The position numbers were made by a program, and so were the translations under genes. The notes under the pieces were generated by a model that saw only the letters and a program-made list of their open reading frames with translations, was not told the DNA's origin and searched no databases. From Amphibacillus jilinensis Y1 (GTDB lineage Bacteria; Bacillota; Bacilli; Bacillales; Amphibacillaceae), in the NCBI RefSeq assembly GCF_000306965.1, contig NZ_JH976434.1:785982-849981 (forward strand): a stretch of 64,000 bases of DNA. Reading direction: 5' to 3'. This document shows positions 57,284 to 64,000 of this stretch, piece by piece; position 1 is the stretch's first letter, and each line of letters begins with the position of its first letter.

Positions 57284-58510
57284 TCACGTTCGATATGAAG
57301 CGTTTATTCTGACGTATTCGTAGGACAAATCGCAACCCCAACCTACTGCACGCCCTTGACCATTACCAACATCCACACCGATGATAATGTGATCCTCCAT
57401 TAAATAAGCCTTCGCCTCCGATTCATCAAATTGAACAGGAACACCGTTGCTAACGACTAAAATATCGCCCAATTTAACCGACACCTGATCAGGGTCCACG
57501 TCAACTCCACTATAACCAATCGCTGTAATAATCCGACCCCAATTAGCATCTGAACCATGGATAGCTGCCTTGACAAGATTGGAAGAAATAACGGCTTTAC
57601 CGAGCTTTCTCGCCCCTTTATCATGTGTTGTACCCACTACTTGAACTTCTATTAGTTTGGTAGCCCCTTCCCCATCTCTAGCAATGTCTTTTGCTAACGT
57701 TTGACAAACAAACTGTAATGCCTGTAAAAATAGCTCCCATTTCGGATGTTTAGGTTGAAGTGTCGCATGGTTTGCCTGACCGTTAGCCATGACTAACACC
57801 ATATCATTCGTACTCGTATCACCATCTACCGTAATCATGTTAAAGGATTGATTCGTTACTTCTTTTAGTGCTAGGTCAAGTGCATCAGCATCCACCTTCG
57901 CATCAGTTGTAATAAAGCTAAGCATCGTCGCCATATTAGGATTAATCATACCTGATCCTTTAGCAGCACCACCGATCGTGACGAGAGCACCATCAATTTC
58001 AATCTGAACAGCCAAGCCTTTTTCTTTCGTGTCTGTTGTTAAAATAGCTGTTTCGAATTGATCACTGGTTTGGATCATCGGATCAACTGCACGTATACCT
58101 TGTCTCAGTTTAGTCATTGGTAAATGTTCACCAATTAACCCAGTCGAGGAGACAGCCGCATAGTGGGGGGCTACGTTAAATTTGTCAGCGATGAGGTCAC
58201 GCATTTCATAAGCATCGTCAAGTCCCTGTTTTCCCGTACAAGCATTGGCAATGCCTGAATTAACAAGAAGCACTTGTAATTTTTGTTCAACAGCTAGACT
58301 TTCTCGCGTAACGATTAACGGCGCCGCTTGAAAACTATTGGTTGTATAAACACCTGCAGCAATGGCTGGCACTTCTGAATATAGCCACGCCAAATCAGGT
58401 TTTTTCTTGCGAATTCCACAGTGTAAGCCACCCGCCTTATAACCCATAGGAGAGGCAATATCACCATGTTCGATCAATTTTATATCTTCAGTTAATGTTG
58501 CTAGTTTCAT
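57284..58510 (-). CDS. argJ: Bifunctional ornithine acetyltransferase/N-acetylglutamate synthase
   Basis: Transfers acetyl from acetylornithine to glutamate, so the pathway is cyclic. 408 residues; self-cleaving precursor. The cleavage and nucleophile threonine is in GSGMINPNMATMLSF (about residue 195), giving alpha and beta chains. Conserved GSDANWGRI is near residue 325. AAGGAGG precedes the ATG, 14 bp after argC. Confidence 0.96.
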   Translation of the reverse strand: MKLATLTEDIKLIEHGDIASPMGYKAGGLHCGIRKKKPDLAWLYSEVPAIAAGVYTTNSFQAAPLIVTRESLAVEQKLQVLLVNSGIANACTGKQGLDDAYEMRDLIADKFNVAPHYAAVSSTGLIGEHLPMTKLRQGIRAVDPMIQTSDQFETAILTTDTKEKGLAVQIEIDGALVTIGGAAKGSGMINPNMATMLSFITTDAKVDADALDLALKEVTNQSFNMITVDGDTSTNDMVLVMANGQANHATLQPKHPKWELFLQALQFVCQTLAKDIARDGEGATKLIEVQVVGTTHDKGARKLGKAVISSNLVKAAIHGSDANWGRIITAIGYSGVDVDPDQVSVKLGDILVVSNGVPVQFDESEAKAYLMEDHIIIGVDVGNGQGRAVGWGCDLSYEYVRINASYRT

Positions 58511-58523
58511 TGTGTTAACCTCC

Positions 58524-59561
58524 TTAAGGATAGACAGGCAGATAAGCTAAACCGGTCTGCTCATCCCACCCATACATGATGTTCATATTTTGTACCGCTT
58601 GACCGGCTGCACCTTTTACTAGATTATCAATCACCGCTATTATGGTTAATTTTTGAGTGCGGTGATCAAGAAAAATACCGAGATCACAATAGTTACTTCC
58701 ATACACTTCTTTTGTTGCCGGCATTCCACCTTGTGTACGCATGCGGACAAAATGATCTTCTTGATAATAATAATGGTAGATCGCTTCCAACTCTGACTGG
58801 GTTACCTGTTGATTTAAATCTGCATAGATTGTCGTCATAATCCCACGTGTCATCGGGACAATATGTGGCGTAAAGTGAACACGATAACACTGTTCAGATT
58901 TTTCAGATAAATATTGCTCTATTTCAGGAATATGTTTGTGCTCCCCTATTTTATAAGCCCTAGTATTTTCATTCATTTCCGAGAAATGAACCGTTAAAGA
59001 AGTACCTCTCCCAGCACCTGATACACCTGTCTTTCCGTCAATAATAACCGAATGTGGTGAAATCAGCTTTTGCTCGACAATCGGCATCAGCCCTAACAAT
59101 GTTGCTGTCGGATAGCATCCTGGATTAGCAATGAGCTGAGCATTAGCAATTTGATCACGGTAGACTTCACTTAATCCATAGACAGCTTTATCTAAATACG
59201 TTTGTTCTGCTGTGTCTGAACCGTACCATGCTTGATATTGATTCGGATCATTCAAGCGGAAGTCACCTGATAAATCAATACATTTAACCCCGGCGTCTAG
59301 CAATTGAGGCACGATACGACTACTTACACTTGGTGGTGTAGCGAAAAAAACAAGTTCAACTTGTGCCACTATATCATCCACGCTTAATGTATCCATAGGC
59401 TTATCAATAATATGATTCACATGTGGGTATACGTCTGAAAATAAAGCACCCGCTTGTGAGTGCGATATGATTTGCGCAATCTCTACATGTGGATGGTGTT
59501 GCAGAAAACGAATAAGTTCCACCGCCCCATAACCTGTTCCACCGATAATAGCTACTTTCAT
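58524..59561 (-). CDS. argC: N-acetyl-gamma-glutamyl-phosphate reductase
   Basis: NADPH-dependent reductase forming N-acetylglutamate semialdehyde. About 345 residues. NADP motif IGGTGYGAVELIR at the N terminus and the catalytic cysteine in NPGCYPTATLLGL (about 150). ATG 59561 has GGGAG upstream; an in-frame TTG at 59579 is not needed. First gene of the arginine operon, with its own promoter and two ARG boxes upstream. Confidence 0.96.
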   Translation of the reverse strand: MKVAIIGGTGYGAVELIRFLQHHPHVEIAQIISHSQAGALFSDVYPHVNHIIDKPMDTLSVDDIVAQVELVFFATPPSVSSRIVPQLLDAGVKCIDLSGDFRLNDPNQYQAWYGSDTAEQTYLDKAVYGLSEVYRDQIANAQLIANPGCYPTATLLGLMPIVEQKLISPHSVIIDGKTGVSGAGRGTSLTVHFSEMNENTRAYKIGEHKHIPEIEQYLSEKSEQCYRVHFTPHIVPMTRGIMTTIYADLNQQVTQSELEAIYHYYYQEDHFVRMRTQGGMPATKEVYGSNYCDLGIFLDHRTQKLTIIAVIDNLVKGAAGQAVQNMNIMYGWDEQTGLAYLPVYP

Positions 59562-59602
59562 CTCTGTAAACACTCCCAATCCGATCTTGTTTGTGGTTAA
59601 TT

Positions 59603-59631
59603 ATTATACTTTATTTTGTATGTTTATACAA
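59603..59631 (-). promoter_or_regulatory. Promoter of the arginine operon
   Basis: On the minus strand TTGTAT (59626-59631), a 17-bp spacer, and TATAAT (59603-59608), 40 bp before the argC start. The ARG box at 59616-59633 covers the -35 region. Confidence 0.8.
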
Positions 59632-59685
59632 TACTTATTAATAAATTTATTTGTTTTTAAGGTTATAATGAATATTTATACATTG
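59616..59685. promoter_or_regulatory. Pair of ARG boxes (ArgR/AhrC operators)
   Basis: TTGTATGTTTATACAATA (59616-59633) and ATGAATATTTATACATTG (59668-59685) resemble the ARG box TNTGAATWWWWATTCANW. One overlaps the promoter, the other lies about 52 bp upstream. Arginine-dependent repression is expected. Confidence 0.75.
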
Positions 59686-59812
59686 AAATTGTATATTAAC
59701 ATGAGCTAAAATACATTTTAAAAAGCAAAAACAACACATAGCGCATCCACCAATCCCATTAAAAATTGGGGTGACTATATTTTAGATAACCTTTATTTAC
59801 TTAATCACATAC

Positions 59813-59858
59813 AAAAAAGGAGCTGAAACAAAACATACGTTTTGTCCCAGCTCTTTTT
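59813..59858. terminator. Terminator of the yrrT-luxS-mccAB operon
   Basis: GAGCTG(A/G)(A/G)ACAAAAC pairs with GTTTTGTYYCAGCTC in both directions, with A and T runs on either side. Confidence 0.92.
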
Positions 59859-59861
59859 CGT

Positions 59862-60995
59862 TTAACTTAAGGCTTGATTTAAATCTTCTAATAAATCATT
59901 GATATCTTCTATACCGACAGAAATGCGGATCAAACCATCCACTATGCCTAGCTCTAACCTTCTGTCTCTCGGGATCGAAGCATGCGTCATCTTAGCTGGA
60001 ATTGAAATTAAGCTTTCTACCGCACCTAAACTTTCTGCCAAAGTGAAGTATTTGACTTTGGCTAGCACACGATCAGCATTCGCTTCACTACCGACATCAA
60101 AAGAGATCATGCCACCAAATCCATTTGCTTGTTTGTTAGCCAGTTGATGCCCTTGATGTGTTTCCAGCCCAGGATAATACACGGTTTTCACTTGGTTATG
60201 ATCAGCTAGAAATTCAGCGATTTGACGTGCATTGGTATCAATCGCCTCCATTCGAATGCCGAGTGTTTTTATGCCACGCATCAGTAACCAGGCATCTTGT
60301 GGACCTAAAACAGCACCAGCTGAGTTCTGAATAAAGTGAAGGTGTTCAGCCAGCTCCTCAGAGTCAACAACCACCAGTCCTGCCACCACATCACTATGGC
60401 CTCCGATATATTTTGTTGCACTATGGATCACAATATTTGCTCCAAAATCAATTGGATTTTGAAAATAAGGTGTGGCAAATGTATTATCTACGATTAAACG
60501 CAGATCCCGCTTATTAGCGAGCTGGGCAACTGCTTCGATATCTGTTATTTTAAGTAATGGATTTGTTGGCGTTTCGATAAAGATTGCTTTCGTTTCCGGT
60601 TGAATAGCTGCTTTAATTTCTGCTAACTCAGCGGTATTGATAAATGTGTAGTTGATATTAAATTTGGTTAATACTTTCGTTATTAACCGATACGAACCCC
60701 CATAGACATCATCGGTAATAATGATGTGATCTCCGGGCTGAAAAAGCATCATAACACTTGTAATTGCAGCCATTCCCGAAGCAAATGCAAAGCCGGCCTT
60801 ACCATTTTCTAATTCAGCGATCACTGTTTCAAGGGCATGCCTTGTCGGATTACCTGTACGTGAATATTCATAACCGGTATGCTTTCCAGCTTCAGGCTGT
60901 TTATATGTGCTAACTTGATAGATCGGAACCGAAACAGCTCCCGTCTTTTCATCTCCAGTAATACCACCATGAACCATCTTCGTTTTCTGTCGCAT
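59862..60995 (-). CDS. mccB: Cystathionine gamma-lyase/homocysteine gamma-lyase
   Basis: PLP enzyme that splits cystathionine to cysteine, 2-oxobutyrate and ammonia. 377 residues. Cys/Met-metabolism family: SRTGNPTRHALE (about 47), ASGMAAITSV (about 72) and the PLP lysine in HSATKYIGGHSD (about 195). The ATG overlaps the mccA stop as TAATG, and AAGGAGG lies inside mccA. Last gene of the operon. Confidence 0.95.
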   Translation of the reverse strand: MRQKTKMVHGGITGDEKTGAVSVPIYQVSTYKQPEAGKHTGYEYSRTGNPTRHALETVIAELENGKAGFAFASGMAAITSVMMLFQPGDHIIITDDVYGGSYRLITKVLTKFNINYTFINTAELAEIKAAIQPETKAIFIETPTNPLLKITDIEAVAQLANKRDLRLIVDNTFATPYFQNPIDFGANIVIHSATKYIGGHSDVVAGLVVVDSEELAEHLHFIQNSAGAVLGPQDAWLLMRGIKTLGIRMEAIDTNARQIAEFLADHNQVKTVYYPGLETHQGHQLANKQANGFGGMISFDVGSEANADRVLAKVKYFTLAESLGAVESLISIPAKMTHASIPRDRRLELGIVDGLIRISVGIEDINDLLEDLNQALS

Positions 60996-61918
60996 TATAT
61001 GCCTCCTTGATAAATCTTTTTACTTAAGTAACGTTCACTACTATCCGGAAATACGGTCACAATATTTGTATTTGCTCCTGCTTTTTTTGCTTCTTGTACC
61101 GCCGCATACATAGCTGCACCTGATGAGCTCCCAACTAACAGCCCTTCCCGCTTACCGAGCACGGTCACATAGTTAAAAGCATCTTGATCAGAAACCGTAT
61201 AAATATCATCAAAGTGATTTTCATTCATATACGGAGGGATCACTTCCATACCAATGCCCTCTGTTTTATGAGGACCAGGCTTCCCTCCCCCAATAATAGA
61301 GCCTTCAGGTTCAACAATAACCGTCTTGATCTGATCCTTCTTTTCCTTAAAATACTTTGCGGTCCCAGCAAATGTTCCTCCTGTTCCAGCGCCGGCAATA
61401 AAAATATCAATTACACCATTAAGATCGCCCCACAATTCAGGAGCTAGCGATTGATAGTATGCGTACGGATTGATCGGATTCTCAAATTGTTGGGGAAGAT
61501 AACTATCAGGGGATTGCTGTTGTAATGCCTTAGCTTTCTCTACCGCCCCTTGCATCCCAAGTGAAGAATCCGTATGGACAATTTCTGCTCCAAGTGCCTT
61601 CATAAGTTCTTGTTTTTCTATACTGAACTTTTCAGGCACACAAAATATAACTTGGAGCTGATACTTCTGCGCGGCCAACGCTAAGCCAATACCTGTATTC
61701 CCAGCGGTCGGTTCGATAATCGTTCCACCTTTTTTAAGTTTCCCGGTCAACAAGGCATCTTCAACAATCGCCTGCCCTAATCGATCTTTGACACTACCAC
61801 CAGGGTTAAAATACTCTAATTTTGCATAGATTTTCGTTCCATTAGGTTGGCGAAAGCTTTTTAATTCAATTAAAGGTGTATTCCCTATTGTTTCATGGAT
61901 ATGATTAACTAAAGGCAT
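60995..61918 (-). CDS. mccA: Cystathionine beta-synthase (O-acetylserine-dependent), MccA
   Basis: Condenses homocysteine with O-acetylserine or serine to give cystathionine. 307 residues of the cysteine synthase family. The PLP lysine is in GGSVKDRLG (about 43), the substrate loop in EPTAGNTGIGLA (about 70), and the phosphate loop in GAGTGGTFAGTA (about 178). The neighbour mccB and the KDRLG variant point to MccA (YrhA) and not the biosynthetic CysK. 9 bp after luxS. Confidence 0.92.
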   Translation of the reverse strand: MPLVNHIHETIGNTPLIELKSFRQPNGTKIYAKLEYFNPGGSVKDRLGQAIVEDALLTGKLKKGGTIIEPTAGNTGIGLALAAQKYQLQVIFCVPEKFSIEKQELMKALGAEIVHTDSSLGMQGAVEKAKALQQQSPDSYLPQQFENPINPYAYYQSLAPELWGDLNGVIDIFIAGAGTGGTFAGTAKYFKEKKDQIKTVIVEPEGSIIGGGKPGPHKTEGIGMEVIPPYMNENHFDDIYTVSDQDAFNYVTVLGKREGLLVGSSSGAAMYAAVQEAKKAGANTNIVTVFPDSSERYLSKKIYQGGI

Positions 61919-61927
61919 ATGTTCACC

Positions 61928-62383
61928 CTATTCTGCAAAAACAACACGCCATTGATCATGCTTGTTAAGCATATCCTTAGCAATTGTTTTTGCTCCATTT
62001 AGACTATGGTTGGCCGCCCAGCCACACTGGACCTCATTACAAGCAGGTACTTCCGTCGCTTCTAATACATCTTTTAAAGTTAAAGCTAGCGCATCAATGA
62101 CTTCATCATATTGATGATCATTTAAAATGGATAGATAGAAACCAGTTTGACAACCCATAGGCCCGATGTCCAATACATGATCAAGATGATTTCTAATTTG
62201 TTCCGCCATTAGATGCTCTAACGAATGTAATCCGGGCATTTCCATATGTTCCTGATTGGGCTGTTTAAATCGAATATCATATTTATAGACACGATCTCCA
62301 TTTGCACCTTGGTTCACACCAACTAAACGAACATACGGCGCTTGCACCTTAGTATGGTCTAAATTAAAACTTTCAACATTCAT
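61928..62383 (-). CDS. luxS: S-ribosylhomocysteine lyase (autoinducer-2 synthase)
   Basis: Cleaves S-ribosylhomocysteine to homocysteine and DPD, the AI-2 precursor. About 151 residues. Metal site: histidines in LHSLEHLMA (about 54-58) and the cysteine in CNEVQCGW; the catalytic cysteine is in IGPMGCQTG (about 80). Start 62383 ([10 protein letters not shown]) is preferred: GAAGGAG is 10-12 bp upstream, while ATG 62395 is on top of it. Overlaps or abuts yrrT, showing coupling. Confidence 0.95.
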   Translation of the reverse strand: MNVESFNLDHTKVQAPYVRLVGVNQGANGDRVYKYDIRFKQPNQEHMEMPGLHSLEHLMAEQIRNHLDHVLDIGPMGCQTGFYLSILNDHQYDEVIDALALTLKDVLEATEVPACNEVQCGWAANHSLNGAKTIAKDMLNKHDQWRVVFAE

Positions 62384-62387
62384 TTTT

Positions 62388-63047
62388 TCACTCATCTCCT
62401 TCAACCTCCCTCTTTTTCTCTGCAACCAATAGCCAAACGAAATCATTCATTTGTTTAGACGAAATTTCGAAACCTGCATCTATGAAAATAGTATTTATCG
62501 TTGACAAGAGCGGATAATGCTCTGTACGCAAGTCTTCAGCCAAATTATAAAATGATTGTTGTTCCGCTCGTTTAATTGTTTCTTCCTTCACTTGACGTGA
62601 TGCAAAGACCGTATCCGCAAAAACAACACGCCCACCGACCGGTAATTGTTGATTAAATTGGTAGCATGCGCGTTGTTTTTCACTGTCTGTTAAGTGGTGA
62701 AAAGCATATGTGCTCGCAATGGTTTCTATAGGTTTTTCAGGCTGTGAAAAACTCAAAAAATCGCCATTGGTAATCGTTATCTGTGGTAACTTCATACGTG
62801 CTTTCTTCCGCATCGCTTCTGATGGCTCTACACCAATGACATCATGATGAGCTTGTAATAACTTTTCAGTTAAATTACCTGTACCAACACCAAATTCTAA
62901 TACTGTTCCTTTGACTTGATTAACAACCGCTTGCAAAATCTCGTCATAATGGCGAAAGACAGCTTGATATTCTTGATCATCACCTGAAACCGTTCGATCA
63001 TAATCGTCTGCCCAATTATCAAATAAAGAGACAAATTCTCTACCCAT
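62388..63047 (-). CDS. yrrT: YrrT-type SAM-dependent methyltransferase
   Basis: 219 residues, class I methyltransferase with the SAM loop [16 protein letters not shown] (about 45-60) and [11 protein letters not shown] (about 110). First gene of the operon; B. subtilis YrrT occupies the same place before mtnN-mccA-mccB and is thought to form S-adenosylhomocysteine from SAM. The acceptor is unknown. AAGGGAG precedes the ATG. Confidence 0.9.
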   Translation of the reverse strand: MGREFVSLFDNWADDYDRTVSGDDQEYQAVFRHYDEILQAVVNQVKGTVLEFGVGTGNLTEKLLQAHHDVIGVEPSEAMRKKARMKLPQITITNGDFLSFSQPEKPIETIASTYAFHHLTDSEKQRACYQFNQQLPVGGRVVFADTVFASRQVKEETIKRAEQQSFYNLAEDLRTEHYPLLSTINTIFIDAGFEISSKQMNDFVWLLVAEKKREVEGDE

Positions 63048-63420
63048 GTCATTTTACGCTCCCTTATTAATTCTTACTATATAACTATGAATTATCGGAA
63101 TAATTGGTTATAACTTATCATAATTTTTTTCTAAAAGCAATTTTTTTTGAATAATAATGACTGTGGGAGGATGATAGTAAGAGATGCTTTTAATACCGTT
63201 AACAAACATGTGAAACAACAGAGATAGGCATGGTTTGAGGAAAAGGGTAGATTTAGCCTAAAGCATTCTTGTAAGTTAACTATTTTTGTAACTAGCAACA
63301 CCAGAGAACGACTAGCCTTTTTATCTTTAACCAGTGGGGGCATTGACTGAACATTGAGTGAATCAAGACATTAAAACCTGTTACCTTCCACCTAGACAGA
63401 TGGCCTCTGCCCCCTATTTC
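63048..63420. other. Promoter region of yrrT operon and gene-free spacer
   Basis: The first 80 bp on the minus strand hold an AT-rich control region with TATAGT near 63077-63082 as a candidate -10, and a symmetrical ATTATCGGAATAATT-like segment (63090-63105) that might bind CymR; I cannot confirm the box. The remaining 300 bp show no gene I can support. Confidence 0.4.
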
Positions 63421-63980
63421 GAGAGACTGCTGAAAAAGTAGTATTTTTCTCCCGTATTAATAAAAATAAAAAACGAGCGTAATGCTCGTCATAAAAGGGA
63501 GAAATTATACTTGTTTTTCTGAGTATACAGCCCCTACTTTATCTCTTTTTCATTTATTAGCTTAATAATTCGTTTCATATTAACGACGAAGATGGTGTCA
63601 GCTCCTTGCATCTTCATGCCAAACAGACCTGACCTGAGGTAATCGCTTTTTCATACCCGTGTCTATTTTTCAGCTCTGCATTTTTTGCTTCTATTTTATA
63701 TCTTGATGCGGCTAACTCTTTAAATTCTTTTGTCTCTTGGAATACCTCTTGTTCCACATGTTCTGTTGATTTTATTGTTATTGAATAGGATTTTGTTTTG
63801 GCCCCTTCTCGATAACAACCTTCACGCAACGGACATACTGAAGAATAGGTTATTTCTTCTTTCAATTGCAAAATCAACAAGATCGTGCATTTGACGAAGA
63901 AAGTTGTCTTTTAGAATAAACGCATCATAGAGTTGCATATAAGGACTTAACGAAAGGGATGTTTGTTGTTTTAACATAAA
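63421..63980 (-). mobile_element. Internally deleted IS1182-family element
   Basis: A probable terminal sequence at 63421 (GAGACTGCTGAAAAAGTAGT) and a hairpin ACGAGC/GCTCGT precede transposase fragments. The transposase start (63978 back to about 63877, MLKQQTSLSLSPYMQLYDAF) is joined directly to its C-terminal part, so about two thirds of the gene is missing. The far end lies beyond the window or near its edge. Confidence 0.75.
63540..63978 (-). pseudogene. IS1182-family transposase pseudogene
   Basis: N-terminal part: MLKQQTSLSLSPYMQLYDAF then KDNFLRQMHDLVDF. After the deletion joint the frame changes and the C-terminal zinc-ribbon-like part appears: CPLREGCYREGAKTKSYS and the YKIEAKNAELKNRHGY motif (about 63650-63710). 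A repeated TCAGG (TCAGGTCAGGTC, near 63635) then shifts the frame before the family ending SGLFGMKMQGADTIF and NMKRIIKLINEKE. Deletion plus two frame changes make it inactive. Confidence 0.82.
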
Positions 63981-64000
63981 ATTTTCACCGCTCTTTTTTT

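Noticed and set aside
63061..63120. S-box or T-box leader before yrrT
   Set aside because: The leader is only about 60-80 bp with no aptamer core or terminator; at most a CymR-like box is possible.
63131..63343. 70-codon minus-strand frame
   Set aside because: No ribosome site, no recognisable family and unusual composition; probably chance.

Overview
The window is a low-GC Gram-positive chromosome segment with strong AGGAGG-type ribosome sites, Bacillus-type riboswitches and close relatives of Bacillus subtilis genes (AraR, HelD, MhqO-type dioxygenase, YrrT-MccA-MccB, YwqH/LXG-like proteins). A fermentative, plant-polysaccharide-using member of the Bacillaceae (Amphibacillus, Gracilibacillus or Halolactibacillus-like) fits best. 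The genus is an inference; there is no rRNA to settle it.

Layout. (1) 1-6.7 kb: galactose operon galK-galE-galT-galM and a convergent ROK repressor; the same 13-bp AT-rich palindrome lies before both. (2) 6.8-9.4 kb: oleate hydratase and a divergent TetR-type regulator. (3) 9.6-14.6 kb: adenine deaminase behind a guanine-type purine riboswitch, a HAD phosphatase, a ring-cleaving dioxygenase with an MhqR-like operator, and thiW behind a TPP riboswitch. (4) 15.3-18.1 kb: RpiR regulator-nagA-nagB, with two palindromic operators before it. (5) 18.5-26.2 kb: single housekeeping and stress genes (aldo/keto reductase, ZIP transporter, RIC/ScdA, HelD, an MFS exporter, RidA, YjbQ). (6) 26.3-47.3 kb: a large arabinose/arabinan cluster, nearly all on the minus strand. 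It has two GH51 arabinofuranosidases, a GH27 enzyme, two CUT1 ABC importers that lack their own ATPase, a CUT2 importer (binding protein, double ATPase, permease), AraR, L-arabinose isomerase and L-ribulose-5-phosphate 4-epimerase. AraR-like operators precede the transcription units, with cre (CcpA) sites at two. Ribulokinase (araB) is absent. Between the two CUT1 units lie decayed genes, one a second AraR-like regulator. (7) 47.6-51.9 kb: a GC-rich, strongly structured putative RNA, then a small-gene locus resembling LXG/type VII secretion accessory loci, broken by a frameshift and an IS3-family element. (8) 52.1-54.6 kb: YhdH-type oxidoreductase, and queF plus a queuosine-precursor transporter under a preQ1 riboswitch. 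(9) 55.3-59.7 kb: argC-argJ-argB-argD with ARG boxes. (10) 59.9-63.0 kb: yrrT-luxS-mccA-mccB, converting S-ribosylhomocysteine to cysteine. (11) The right end holds an internally deleted IS1182-family element.

Three copies of a 500-660-bp dispersed element (4.8-5.4, 14.6-15.1 and 54.6-55.3 kb) sit between genes. Each has conserved arms around an array of 41-bp repeats; the repeats are open in every frame on one strand and so create false ORFs. The two signals most worth following are this element and the structured RNA at 47.6-47.87 kb, whose hairpin loops are complementary to one another.
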